Shown piece by piece: positions 26,362 through 34,917 of a stretch of DNA of 64,000 nucleotides. The position numbers and the translations under genes are program-made. This stretch comes from Bacteroidaceae bacterium. GTDB taxonomy: Bacteria > Bacteroidota > Bacteroidia > Bacteroidales > Bacteroidaceae. The notes below the pieces were generated by a model that saw only the letters and a program-made list of their open reading frames with translations, had not been told where the DNA came from and ran no database searches. The DNA is taken from the NCBI GenBank assembly GCA_024398475.1, contig JAKSJB010000009.1, positions 1 to 64,000 of the forward strand. Direction: 5' to 3'. Each line of letters opens with the position of its first letter. Position 1 is the first letter of the stretch.

Positions 26362-27198
26362 TCACTTTTCACTTTCAGTCAAACTTGTTGAATTTCGATT
26401 CTTTACGAGATAGATAAACAGGCAAGACAGCAATATGCCGAGTATAGCGGTAATAATTGACGCTTCTGGACCGAAGGAACCACCTGTGATAATGTCAGGA
26501 CCTGTCAAGGTAGCATTCATAATGCTTTCCTCAGTTTCACCTCCTGATACTTCAAGACCAAAAACATTCCCTTGCGTGAAATTCCATGCCCAATGTATTC
26601 CGATTGGTAGCCATAGTGTACCAGCATATTTGTATGCCGTACCGAGCAGGATTCCTGCTTCGACAGTTATTGCTATCGAACTCCAGACTGTAGCATATGG
26701 TTGGAAAATGTGAGCAAATCCAAACACGAGTGAGGATACCACTATCGCCCACCAGAAACTGAACTTTTCGTCAATGAGTCTGAAGAGCACGCCCCTGAAT
26801 ATTACTTCCTCTCCGCATGCCACAAGGAAATAGAAACAAAGATTTACCACTATCATTCCCCAATGAGGAGATGCGTAACTGGCATGGTATGCCCCAATCG
26901 CAGCCAATATTCCTGTTACAATACAAAAGAATAGTGCTCCGATTGTAATTCCGCTCCATAGTTTCCCTAAGCCACATATAGTATCCATCCTCCATTCTTT
27001 CTCAAAGGCCCTTGTCCACAATTGGAACAGTCCAATGATGGCCACGCCGGAAATTATGCAGACAATCGCTACCAGCCATCGCAGTTCTATAATCAAGGCA
27101 GATCCCGCGATACCATATACGATAAAGAAAATGATTATGCCCAGCACTAATTCAATTGCCCATTTCCAAATGGGCATCGATTTGATTTGTAGTTCCAT
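26362..27198 (-). CDS. CPBP family intramembrane metalloprotease
   Basis: Membrane protease of the Rce1/CAAX-like CPBP (Abi) family, 278 residues with about eight hydrophobic helices. The motifs are EEVIFRG (about 134-140), HIFQP (about 167) and HWAWNF (about 208), which provide the glutamates and histidines of the metal site. Family members occur in bacteriocin self-immunity, peptide maturation and host-like prenyl-protein processing; no bacteriocin gene is visible nearby, so the substrate is unknown. A -7 element (27248-27255) is 50 nt upstream. Confidence 0.9.
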   Translation of the reverse strand: MELQIKSMPIWKWAIELVLGIIIFFIVYGIAGSALIIELRWLVAIVCIISGVAIIGLFQLWTRAFEKEWRMDTICGLGKLWSGITIGALFFCIVTGILAAIGAYHASYASPHWGMIVVNLCFYFLVACGEEVIFRGVLFRLIDEKFSFWWAIVVSSLVFGFAHIFQPYATVWSSIAITVEAGILLGTAYKYAGTLWLPIGIHWAWNFTQGNVFGLEVSGGETEESIMNATLTGPDIITGGSFGPEASIITAILGILLSCLFIYLVKNRNSTSLTESEK

Positions 27199-27247
27199 AT
27201 TATGCTAAATTCTATCCACTTTATAAGGTTCATATAATACGTTGCTG

Positions 27248-27255
27248 CAAAGGTA
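27248..27255 (-). promoter_or_regulatory. -7 element of the CPBP protease gene
   Basis: TACCTTTG on the minus strand, 50 nt before the start codon; no strong -33 element is visible. Confidence 0.55.
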
Positions 27256-27404
27256 ACAAGAAAATGAAAATTTCACACATTTTTCGCGTTAAGATATGTT
27301 AAGCAAAATGGTTGAAGCCTACGATAACGTAAACGATAACGCAAACGCAAATGAAAGCAACACGACGCAACTGGCTACATCACCCATAAATAAGGAAAGA
27401 ATTG

Positions 27405-27437
27405 TTTTGCCGATATAAAAATTATGCATTACCTTTG
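27405..27437 (+). promoter_or_regulatory. Strong promoter with no clear gene behind it
   Basis: TTTTG (27405-27409), 20-nt spacer, TACCTTTG (27430-27437), an excellent Bacteroidetes promoter. The next well-supported gene begins 540 nt downstream, beyond a terminator-like hairpin. Confidence 0.75.
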
Positions 27438-27443
27438 CACCGT

Positions 27444-27890
27444 GTTCAGAAGGGCATGACATCCAGATGCAACACGGGAGTTCCCTTGTCCGCTCGTCCT
27501 TGTATCATCCCTTTATGCTACTTTGCTGTGACTTTGCTGTTTCTCCGTTAGAAAGCGGACAAATAGCGGAGAAACAACGGAGGAACAACGAAGAAGCATC
27601 GAAGGACGATAGGAGGAAGAACCCTAAAGTAATAAAGGCTGCGCCTACGAAAAAACTAACGCAAAGGCTACGGCACACCCTTTCGGGTTGTGGGCTAAGG
27701 TATTGGATTTATTGATATACCTTGATACCCAACCCTTACGGATTGGGCTGTAGAGTGTCGGACTTTCAGCCCTCTTTTGGGCAAAAAGCATGTCAACAAG
27801 TGACAAACATAAATGGAGAATGATTCTTACGGGGAATATTTTAGGCGCCGACATTTTAGGAAATCCTATGATGTCGGTACTTTTTTGCTT
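27444..27890 (+). ncRNA. Candidate non-coding RNA or REP-like element
   Basis: From the predicted start to the T-rich end there is no ORF that looks like a protein: an 82-codon frame at 27467 has low-complexity, unnatural composition, and a 31-codon frame starts at about 27455. The stretch is full of self-complementary parts: GTCCGCT (27489) with AGCGGAC (27553), GTTTCTCCG with CGGAGAAAC, CCCAACCCTTACGGATTGGG near 27729, and a final hairpin (27848-27877, arms CCGACAT/ATGTCGG) followed by TACTTTTTTGC. The middle, with CACCCTTTCGGGTTGTGGG and GGACTTTCAGCCC, recalls REP-type repeats of Bacteroidetes. Whether it is an sRNA, a REP cluster or decayed mobile DNA is open. Confidence 0.4.
27848..27889 (+). 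terminator. Hairpin plus T tract
   Basis: Imperfect stem CCGACAT ... ATGTCGG enclosing AGGA/TCCT, followed after two bases by a T-rich tract. It can end a transcript started at 27430-27444 and separates it from the next lipoprotein gene. Confidence 0.6.
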
Positions 27891-27920
27891 TTCCCGACAC
27901 TTACTTTTGCAGATTATTAT

Positions 27921-27928
27921 TAACTTTG
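27921..27928 (+). promoter_or_regulatory. -7 element of the lipoprotein gene
   Basis: TAACTTTG, 47 nt before the ATG at 27976. The TTG spacing upstream is not ideal. Confidence 0.55.
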
Positions 27929-27975
27929 CAGCGCAATTGCCCAAAGGAGGACAACTGGTCTAAAACTAAAAACAA

Positions 27976-28440
27976 ATGAAAAAAACGACAAAAATCAAAG
28001 CCACTATTGTTGCAGCAGCCATGCCGCTTTTACTGTCGTCATGTGCAACTATTGTATCTGGTGGTAGCCCAACGGTCACCATCGATGGTGATGTTAGGGA
28101 ACCTGTTACAATTACTACCGCAAAGCAGACTTACACTAATGTGACTCTGCCATACGTAGTAGAAGTTAACCGTCACAAAATTGATGGACAACGAATCTAT
28201 GTTCAATCGGAAACTACGAAATATAAAGATATAGTTCTCGAAAAGGCAATAAATGGTTGGACTTTCGGAAATATTCTTCTCGGCGGTCTGATTGGTTGGG
28301 GCGTGGATCTTGGAACAAATGCTGTCAGCAAACCTGCTGAGAGGTATTTTTATGTATTTGCCAAAGATGCCCAGGGAGTTCCTGCGCAGCAGAACACAGA
28401 CTACAACAAAAATTCAGGTGTTGATGTAGAAGAACCTTGA
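27976..28440 (+). CDS. Lipoprotein of unknown function with glycine-rich hydrophobic segment
   Basis: Predicted 154-residue lipoprotein. The signal peptide MKKTTKIKATIVAAAMPLLLSSC gives the lipid cysteine at 23, followed by ATIVSGGSPTVTIDG, a start common to small Bacteroidetes lipoproteins with PEGA-like beta strands. Residues about 95-120 (GNILLGGLIGWGVDLG) form a glycine-rich hydrophobic hairpin that could sit in or on a membrane. No specific function can be assigned. It is monocistronic: -7 element in front, terminator behind. Confidence 0.82.
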   Translation: MKKTTKIKATIVAAAMPLLLSSCATIVSGGSPTVTIDGDVREPVTITTAKQTYTNVTLPYVVEVNRHKIDGQRIYVQSETTKYKDIVLEKAINGWTFGNILLGGLIGWGVDLGTNAVSKPAERYFYVFAKDAQGVPAQQNTDYNKNSGVDVEEP

Positions 28441-28487
28441 TTCTGCTTGATTAGTAGTTCGGTCTTGACAAATTGTTAAGTCCTATA

Positions 28488-28542
28488 ACAACCGACTGAT
28501 TTTAAGCGCAAAGCCTAAGGTCAGTTGGTTGTTTGTTTGTCA
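28488..28542 (+). terminator. Terminator of the lipoprotein gene
   Basis: A 12-bp stem with one G-T pair (28488-28499 with 28521-28532) is followed by TTGTTTG-type T-rich sequence, 48 nt after the stop codon. Confidence 0.75.
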
Positions 28543-28572
28543 AATCATTTGTCAAAAAGTCATTGGCTTTTT

Positions 28573-28661
28573 AGTCAACGAGTCAATAACGCTTTTTTCC
28601 GATATTCTTTTGGGCTTGTCCGAAATATTGTCGTATCTTTGTAGACAACAATCAAATTCAA
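28573..28661 (+). repeat. 89-bp direct repeat carrying a promoter, copy 1
   Basis: Matches 30598-30686 with only two differences in the first 15 bases. It starts with an octamer-type AGTCAAC and includes TATCTTTG (28634-28641) preceded by TTTTG about 21 nt earlier, so it is a mobile or duplicated promoter. The copies are 2,025 bp apart. Confidence 0.9.
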
Positions 28662-28665
28662 TTAT

Positions 28666-29177
28666 ACGAAACGACTATTGATATTACTCTTGGTAGCTGT
28701 AAGTTGCTCGATGTATGGACAGCAGACGGTTACATATGATCAGTTGGCAAGAACGAAATGGAATCGCGAGGTAAATGATTGGGAAGGAAAGACTGCATAT
28801 TCCAAATGGTTTTACACAATGGAATTTACAGATTCACTCTTGATATACTCTAGTTATGGCGTAACATACGATAAAAGAACAAATGAGTCGCATAAATCAG
28901 GAACTGCAATAAGATGGTTCCTTTATTATCTGTCCCCTGAAAAACCTTCTGCTTTTGATTATTCCAAAGTAGGAAAGAATAGTAGCGGTCAATATCTTGT
29001 AATGCATAATATTGGTTCAACGACGACAATATATGGACATCCGGAATTGACCAATTGACAGACAGCACTCTGTTTGAAGTTCTGATTGGGTATGATATCG
29101 ATGAATATGAGCACACTCCTGAAGAGTTGGTCGGACATGAAATCGAATATTTCCGAAACTATCATCGAGTCAGATAG
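28666..29177 (+). pseudogene. Small exported protein, start codon lost and frameshifted
   Basis: An unrecognised exported protein. The natural N-terminus would read (ACG)KRLLILLLVAVSC, but the ATG is ACG at 28666; only TTG 28678 remains as a possible start. The frame then gives about 125 residues, ends at TGA 29056-29058, and the protein resumes in the +2 frame as TDSTLFEVLIGYDIDEYEH and on to EYFRNYHRVR, stop 29177. At the break an 8-bp direct duplication (ATTGACCA then ATTGACAG, 29045-29060) explains the shift: taking 8 bp away restores one continuous frame. It is driven by copy 1 of the duplicated promoter. Phase-variable slippage is a less likely alternative. Confidence 0.75.
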
Positions 29178-29493
29178 CATTTTTTTTAGACAAATCAAAA
29201 AATCTTCACTTCTTATCAGTAACGGCGGACAAATAATGTGTCCTTGTGCGCTTGAAGTTGAATAATAATGGCGTAACGCATGTAGTAAATAATGCTGCAT
29301 GACCAAAAATTCCACAAAAGGTGTGAGTTTCTCGGATTATATTTGTATATTTGCCATGTCAATCATTATTTGCTTTCTTTTCATTTGCAGCACTTGGATA
29401 AGTGAATAATCTGGCACGACAAAACATTGGGTAACTTTTTTGTTGCTCGGGATTAAATATTAACAACAATAGTGTTGCGTTATTTGGTATAAT
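29178..29493. other. Intergenic stretch, no gene seen
   Basis: A/T-rich, no convincing coding frame. TATATTTG at 29346-29353 fits a -7 element for the next gene, with a leader of about 135 nt. Confidence 0.5.
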
Positions 29494-30591
29494 ATGAAAC
29501 GATTGAATTTCATTGGTGTCTGTGTTTTCGTAATTGGTACAATGGTATGTTGTACCAGTAGTGACGAATATTACAAGGTTGACAAAAAAATAATTGTTGA
29601 CATACCGAATGCGGCTGACACAATAAATGGTAGTTTGGTTGCTCAGTTTGACAGTACACATCATTTGGTAGGAATGGAATCTATCGATTCATTTGTGGTT
29701 GTTGTTTCTGATAAGAGTGATTCCATTATTAATGTATTGAACTCTGAAAACGGTGCTCTGGTTAGCAGTTTCGGTTCTGTGGGAAAGGCTGATAATGATA
29801 TGATTACTCCATTGAGAGAATGTCAACTTGAAAAGAAGGATGACGGTACATTAATTATGCGTTTTGATGATTTCTGCAGGCATCGTATCGTGTCTTATGA
29901 TTTGTCAGCATCAATGGAAAAGAATCAATTGGTGTATGTTGGTGATAAGGAATATCAGATATTCAATCAGTCGGGACAATTCAATTATTTTGATTATATC
30001 GGTGATGAATATGTTGCGTTTCAGGGAATCGCTTTGGATGACAATTTGACTCCTTTCTGCCTTAAGTCTTCAGATATTGAGAACAAATGTGAGTCCTATC
30101 CAAAAATGATTGAAGGTGGTGAGTCTCAAAAAACATTCATATACAATATCATGGCTAAAATCAAGCCTGATAAGTCAAAACTTCTTTTGGTACATGGAAA
30201 TATCGGTCTTTTCACAATAGTTGATCTTGATTCTTGGAGTACATTAGGAATACAGGAACGTGATTCTTATGATTTTGAATATTTGAGTGAAATTGCCAAT
30301 GCAGATTCGAAACAGTTTTTTGAAAAGATAAGGGCTTATTATACATTTCTTAATGTAACAGATGATTATATTATTCTGAGTCGTGACGGTAAGCATTCTA
30401 TGCATGAATTCGACCGGATGGATACTTATCAGCCTATGATTTGCTTTTTTGATTGGACGGGTAATTTGATTTATTCTTTTGTCGCAAATGAGCAATTTGG
30501 TTATTTTACATTCAATGCGAATAATAAGTGCCTCTATGGTATCGGTAAGGGTAATGGAATCTATAAATATGATTTATCCAAAGTGTTCTAA
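29494..30591 (+). CDS. Beta-propeller lipoprotein, BF3164/TolB-like
   Basis: A 365-residue putative lipoprotein. The signal sequence ends in GTMVCCTSSDE, so Cys20 is the likely lipid site. The mature protein is made of repeated beta-rich blades typical of the six-bladed BF3164-like family in Bacteroidales (GALVSSFGSVGKADNDM, ending in IYSFVANEQFGYF and IGKGNGIYKYDL). Members are common, often several per genome, and their role is unknown. It lies between the two copies of the 89-bp repeat. Confidence 0.8.
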   Translation: MKRLNFIGVCVFVIGTMVCCTSSDEYYKVDKKIIVDIPNAADTINGSLVAQFDSTHHLVGMESIDSFVVVVSDKSDSIINVLNSENGALVSSFGSVGKADNDMITPLRECQLEKKDDGTLIMRFDDFCRHRIVSYDLSASMEKNQLVYVGDKEYQIFNQSGQFNYFDYIGDEYVAFQGIALDDNLTPFCLKSSDIENKCESYPKMIEGGESQKTFIYNIMAKIKPDKSKLLLVHGNIGLFTIVDLDSWSTLGIQERDSYDFEYLSEIANADSKQFFEKIRAYYTFLNVTDDYIILSRDGKHSMHEFDRMDTYQPMICFFDWTGNLIYSFVANEQFGYFTFNANNKCLYGIGKGNGIYKYDLSKVF

Positions 30592-30597
30592 AGGGGG

Positions 30598-30686
30598 AGT
30601 CAACAAGTTAATAACGCTTTTTTCCGATATTCTTTTGGGCTTGTCCGAAATATTGTCGTATCTTTGTAGACAACAATCAAATTCAA
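30598..30686 (+). repeat. 89-bp direct repeat carrying a promoter, copy 2
   Basis: Second copy of the element at 28573-28661, with the -7 box TATCTTTG at 30659-30666. It lies 46 nt before the ATG of the YARHG protein and is the obvious promoter for it. It begins 7 nt past the stop of the beta-propeller gene. Confidence 0.9.
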
Positions 30687-30732
30687 ATCAATAAATATTG
30701 ACACAAACAAAATCATTTGTACTTTAGTAATT

Positions 30733-31989
30733 ATGAGACGTTTATTTATAGTTTCTTTTTTGTCATTCTTTGCTATGCTTGCCAATGCCAACGATGGTGC
30801 ATTCTTTATAAGCGGCAACCAACTTATCCCAATTGAACGTACAGACATCAGGATAACAAAGGAAGTACTGACTATCAGGATTGCAGGTGACGGTTTTGCC
30901 TATGTAGATGTGGATTACACTTTCAACAACCTTTCTTCTCCCCAGGTCGTGAAGATGGGTTTTGAGGCTGCAATAGAAAACGATGAGGCCAATGCCCTGA
31001 CTTTGGAATCAACTGAAGGCAAAATTCATGAAGGACACCCCAACATATATGATTTCAAGATAGAACTCAATGGTCAGCACATCGACTGCAAGAACTATTA
31101 TGCTTTCTATCAGAACGACAACAGGAATGAGTCGCTGGACTATAACCACTTCCCTGTAGGCCGGGAATGGCAGCACGCTGACTACAATGCTGCCTATCAG
31201 GAAAAGTTTGACGGATGGGATGAAGGTCTTTATAACGCAAAGTTGGATTCGCTGCGTCAATATGCCCATGTATATTATTTTGAAGCACCTTTCAGAGAAG
31301 GTCTCAACCACATTCATCACACTTACAGGTATGAAATGGGTATGGGGCAGGAAAAAGCCTATACCGTACGCTATTGGCTCACTCCGGCACAGAGATGGGC
31401 TGGTGGCGAAATAGAGGATTTCACCCTGCGTATTTCTACTGAAGGAACGGCAAAGCATTTCTACATTCCTGCAGGCAGTCTTTTCAACTCCGAAACATTC
31501 CGGGTGGTCAAGGGTACAGGTAAAGTCCGCTACGGACAATATGCTTCAGTTTCTACCGAAGGAAATGAACAGGACGTTGTTCTGTCAAAACATACGGATT
31601 ATGTGGAATGTTCGCTGCGTAACGGTGTTCTGGAATGGCATTCCACTGGATTCAAGCCTGTAAGCGACCTTTACATATTGTCTGCCGATCAACTGTTGAA
31701 ACATCTGGCAGAGGAAAAAGGACGTAATGAATGGTTTGCGTGGTATGCTCCCGGAGTTTTCTATGACCGAGACACACCGTATTGGTACTATGGATATGAT
31801 GAACGTACCGACAATGACCGCAGAATCCTACGTAACTTGCCTTATGCCAGCCGTGGCTACGTCTTTAAGGACAGACACCTGAATGACTTGTTTTCTTCAC
31901 AATGGTGGTATATGCCTGATGCTGAATGGACACCATCAACCGAAGACTTTACGAAAACGGAAATTCAGTTGATTGCAGAAAACAAATGA
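30733..31989 (+). CDS. Exported YARHG-domain protein
   Basis: Predicted periplasmic protein of 418 residues with a signal peptide (MRRLFIVSFLSFFAMLANA). Residues about 25-310 form a beta-rich domain resembling DUF4424-type regions, with many aromatic residues. Residues about 345-400 match the YARHG domain (LPYASRGYVFKDRHLNDLFSS), found at the ends of bacterial extracellular proteins and possibly a ligand- or wall-binding module. No enzymatic motif is seen. It is not preceded by a lipobox. Confidence 0.75.
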   Translation: MRRLFIVSFLSFFAMLANANDGAFFISGNQLIPIERTDIRITKEVLTIRIAGDGFAYVDVDYTFNNLSSPQVVKMGFEAAIENDEANALTLESTEGKIHEGHPNIYDFKIELNGQHIDCKNYYAFYQNDNRNESLDYNHFPVGREWQHADYNAAYQEKFDGWDEGLYNAKLDSLRQYAHVYYFEAPFREGLNHIHHTYRYEMGMGQEKAYTVRYWLTPAQRWAGGEIEDFTLRISTEGTAKHFYIPAGSLFNSETFRVVKGTGKVRYGQYASVSTEGNEQDVVLSKHTDYVECSLRNGVLEWHSTGFKPVSDLYILSADQLLKHLAEEKGRNEWFAWYAPGVFYDRDTPYWYYGYDERTDNDRRILRNLPYASRGYVFKDRHLNDLFSSQWWYMPDAEWTPSTEDFTKTEIQLIAENK

Positions 31990-32116
31990 GAGTAAGTCTG
32001 GCTCGGGGTTTGCACTTGTTGACTCGTTGACTCATAAATAGTCTATAGTCTGAAGTCGAAAGTTGGGGTTGATTCGTTGCAAAACTGACAATTTTGTGTG
32101 ATATACGTTCTATGTG

Positions 32117-32148
32117 TTTGATGGTTAGGCTTTTTTTTACTAATTTTG
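32117..32148 (+). promoter_or_regulatory. Promoter of mltG
   Basis: TTTG (32117-32120), 20-nt spacer, TAATTTTG (32141-32148). It shows that translation starts at ATG 32172, not in the upstream open frame at 32094. Confidence 0.8.
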
Positions 32149-32171
32149 CAGCCCGATATAAAGTGAAGAAA

Positions 32172-33185
32172 ATGGAACGTATCAAGAAATATTGGTTGGT
32201 GATTGTCATGGTGCTGTTCGGTATCGCTGTTTTTTACAGCATGTTCATGTCGAGGATTGGGGTGGAAGAGACTGCTTTCCTCTATGTGGATGCTGACGAC
32301 AACGGTGACTCTGCTAAGGCTAAACTCGATGCCCTTAGGGTGGATTACTCCAAGTGTGGCTTCTCGCTGATGGCTTCGCTGGGTAAACTCGATTCGCACA
32401 TGCGTCCAGGTCGTTATCTCATAAGTCGTGACATGACTACTTTTGACCTCTTCCATTGTCTCAGAAGTCATCTTACCGAACCTCTCGGACTGGTGGTGCC
32501 TACTGCCCGTACCGTGGAGATTATGGCTGGGAAACTGGCTGGGCAGTTGATGGTGGATTCGGTTCATGTGGCTGACTATTTCCTCAACGATTCTGTAATG
32601 GCTGCCAATGGGTTTACCAAGGATACTTTGCCTGCTCTCTTCATTCCGAATACTTATGAGGTGTTCTGGGAACTGACTCCGGCTGCCCTGATGAACCGAC
32701 TTGTGCACGAACATGATGTTTTCTGGAATTTTGAACGTAAGGAGAAGGCGAGGAAGGCTGGTCTCACTCCGATTGAGGTGGCTACGTTGGCAAGTATTGT
32801 GGACAGCGAGACTGCCAACAACGGTGAGAAGGCTCGTATTGCCGGTCTTTATATCAACCGCCTGCATAAGGGTATTCCGCTTCAGAGTGACCCTACAATC
32901 ATCTTTGCTGTTGGTGATTTCTCTATCAAGCGTGTGACCGGAAAGTATCTGCAGATTGATTCGCCTTACAATACATACCGCAGAAAAGGTCTGCCTCCTG
33001 GTCCTATCTGCATTCCGTCGATAGTGGGGATTGATGCTGTGCTCAACTATGAGCATCATGACTATATCTACATGTGTGCAAAGGAGGATTTCTCCGGAAC
33101 CCACAACTTTGCTGTCAGTTATGCCGAACATAGCGAGAACGCAAGAAGGTATGCTGAGGCGCTGAACAGGAGAGGTATTGAGTAG
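32172..33185 (+). CDS. mltG: Endolytic murein transglycosylase MltG
   Basis: Inner-membrane lytic transglycosylase that cuts nascent glycan strands. The 337-residue protein begins MERIKKYWLVIVMVLFGI, one membrane helix. The YceG/MltG domain carries the catalytic glutamate in ASIVDSETANNGEKARIAG and the conserved LQSDPTIIFAVG and YNTYRRKGLPPGPICIPS. Upstream start codons are excluded by the promoter at 32117-32148. It has its own promoter and ends at a repeat array. Confidence 0.95.
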   Translation: MERIKKYWLVIVMVLFGIAVFYSMFMSRIGVEETAFLYVDADDNGDSAKAKLDALRVDYSKCGFSLMASLGKLDSHMRPGRYLISRDMTTFDLFHCLRSHLTEPLGLVVPTARTVEIMAGKLAGQLMVDSVHVADYFLNDSVMAANGFTKDTLPALFIPNTYEVFWELTPAALMNRLVHEHDVFWNFERKEKARKAGLTPIEVATLASIVDSETANNGEKARIAGLYINRLHKGIPLQSDPTIIFAVGDFSIKRVTGKYLQIDSPYNTYRRKGLPPGPICIPSIVGIDAVLNYEHHDYIYMCAKEDFSGTHNFAVSYAEHSENARRYAEALNRRGIE

Positions 33186-33195
33186 GGGGAAAGAA

Positions 33196-33312
33196 CGGTT
33201 ATAGGTTATCGGTTATCGGTTATCGAATACCGTCCGGATGGCTACTTGTTGACTCGTAGACTTGTAGACTTGTTGACTTGTTGACTCGTTGACTTGTTGA
33301 CTCCCCTTTAGG
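33196..33312. repeat. 9-bp and octamer repeat array, mltG-wzi intergenic
   Basis: Four copies of a 7-9 bp GGTTATCGGTTATCG-type unit (33198-33224) are followed by octamers GTTGACTC/GTAGACTT/GTTGACTT (33246-33302) and CCCCTTTAGGGGG (33302-33314). Same family as the arrays at 21 and 24 kb, here on the 3' side of mltG. Confidence 0.85.
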
Positions 33313-33330
33313 GGGTATAATATTAGCAAT

Positions 33331-34824
33331 ATGAAAATACATCATTTCTTTTGTATGCTCGGTTTGATGGTGTTGGTTCCGGTTGGGGCTGATGCTCAGA
33401 TTGACGGGCTGGCTGACAACATTGAGTACAAGGTGGAGATGGAAGGCTCTTTCTCTGATGGTGACGTTGCTCCGTTCTGGTTCTCATCGGGCAGGTATGG
33501 TCTGTCGTCCATTGAACCTAACTCGGGCTATCTGCGTGCCGGAATAAGTAGGGCTTTGGAGAGTGATTCCCTGTCGGATTGGAAGTTCGGCTACGGTGTG
33601 GATTTTGCCGTTCCGGTGAACTATACTTCCGATGTGGTAGTTCAGCAACTTTATGGTGTGGCTCAGTTCAGGAACTGTCTGCTGACGGTCGGTGCAAGGG
33701 AAATACCTGAGGATATGCTCAACGGGGAACTCAGTTCGGGTGGCATGACTCTGTCCAATAACTTCCGACCTATTCCGCAGGTGAGAATTGACTTGCCTGA
33801 ATGGTGGACGTGGCATTTTGCCGGTGACTGGTTGTCCGTGAAGGGACACATTGCCTATGGTATCCATACCGACAACAGATGGCAGAAGAATTTTGCAAAT
33901 GAATCGTCTTATTATTCCAAGAACTCGTTCTTCCACAGTAAGGCTGGGTATTTACGTATAGGTAACGAAGGGAAATTCCCTCTTTCTGCAACTGTCGGGT
34001 TGGAGATGGCCTGTCAGTTCGGCGGCAGGGGTTATCAGATCTTTGTTTATGACAATAATGTGGGTCACCGTGTGGATGACGTGGATTTGGGCAACGGCCT
34101 GAAGGCTTTCTGGAATGCTTTCATTCCCGGCGGTAATGATGTTAACGACGGGGCTTATCCTAATGTGGCAGGTGACCAGACGGGAAACTGGTACTTCGAC
34201 CTTACTTACAAGGGAAAGGGTTGGGATGTGAAGGCTTATGCCGAGCATTTCTTTGAGGATCACAGTCAACTTTTCGTGCAGTATGGCTGGAAGGATATGC
34301 TGTGGGGACTTGAAGCCAACCTGCCGAAAAATCCTTTCGTGAGCAATGTTGTGGCTGAATACCTTTATACGAAGGACCAGACGGGTGGTATTTATCATGA
34401 CAGGACCAAGCAACTTCCGGTACAGATAAGCGGAAGTGATGATTACTACAACCATCACGTGTATGGTGCATGGCAGCATTGGGGACAGACAAAGGGTAAT
34501 CCTCTGTTGCTTTCTCCTATTTATCATGACGGTATGATTTCTACCCGATTCAACAGAGTCAATGCTCTCCATATCGGTGTTGCCGGTGATCCTACGGATG
34601 AACTGCACTACCGACTCCTGTATTCCAACCTTAGAACTCTTGGTACTTATGTTCATCCTACTGTATCTCCGATTGACCAGGACTACTTCATGGCGGAACT
34701 GTCATACAAGCCTCATTGGCTGAGGGGATGGAGCGGTAAGGTGGCTTTCGGTCTTAACAGCGGTGAACTCCTTGACAACAGTACTGGTCTGGAACTGACT
34801 ATTATTAAAACCGGAATGTTTTAG
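33331..34824 (+). CDS. wzi: Capsule assembly outer-membrane protein, Wzi family
   Basis: Wzi-type outer-membrane beta-barrel, which in E. coli binds group 1 capsule to the cell surface. The 497-residue protein has a signal peptide (MKIHHFFCMLGLMVLVPVGADA) and alternating aromatic/polar strands, WFSSGRYGLSS near residue 48, IPQVRIDLPEWWTWHFAGDW and the C-terminal NSGELLDNSTGLELTI. It is immediately upstream of a small lipoprotein and a GH16 gene and faces the polysaccharide operon, which supports a role in surface polysaccharide. Confidence 0.85.
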   Translation: MKIHHFFCMLGLMVLVPVGADAQIDGLADNIEYKVEMEGSFSDGDVAPFWFSSGRYGLSSIEPNSGYLRAGISRALESDSLSDWKFGYGVDFAVPVNYTSDVVVQQLYGVAQFRNCLLTVGAREIPEDMLNGELSSGGMTLSNNFRPIPQVRIDLPEWWTWHFAGDWLSVKGHIAYGIHTDNRWQKNFANESSYYSKNSFFHSKAGYLRIGNEGKFPLSATVGLEMACQFGGRGYQIFVYDNNVGHRVDDVDLGNGLKAFWNAFIPGGNDVNDGAYPNVAGDQTGNWYFDLTYKGKGWDVKAYAEHFFEDHSQLFVQYGWKDMLWGLEANLPKNPFVSNVVAEYLYTKDQTGGIYHDRTKQLPVQISGSDDYYNHHVYGAWQHWGQTKGNPLLLSPIYHDGMISTRFNRVNALHIGVAGDPTDELHYRLLYSNLRTLGTYVHPTVSPIDQDYFMAELSYKPHWLRGWSGKVAFGLNSGELLDNSTGLELTIIKTGMF

Positions 34825-34917
34825 GTGCTTGAGGGGTAACGTGATTTGAGTTTGCGTAGTCTATATGGTAGTACCGGTATCTGCGTATTTTGCGTGGTAA
34901 ATATAAATTTTGAAAAG

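Noticed and set aside
27467..27715. 82-codon ORF after the orphan promoter
   Set aside because: The translation is low in structure (KKLTQRLRHTLSGCGLRYWIY end) and follows inverted repeats; it looks like non-coding DNA read by chance, though I cannot exclude a tiny peptide.
32043..33131. 362-codon open frame on the minus strand
   Set aside because: It lies fully opposite mltG, whose promoter, membrane anchor and catalytic motif are clear. The translation has no domain-like pattern and is a shadow of the coding bias.
33952..34656. 234-codon minus-strand frame opposite wzi
   Set aside because: Shadow of a long beta-barrel gene with alternate codon bias; no promoter or motif supports it.
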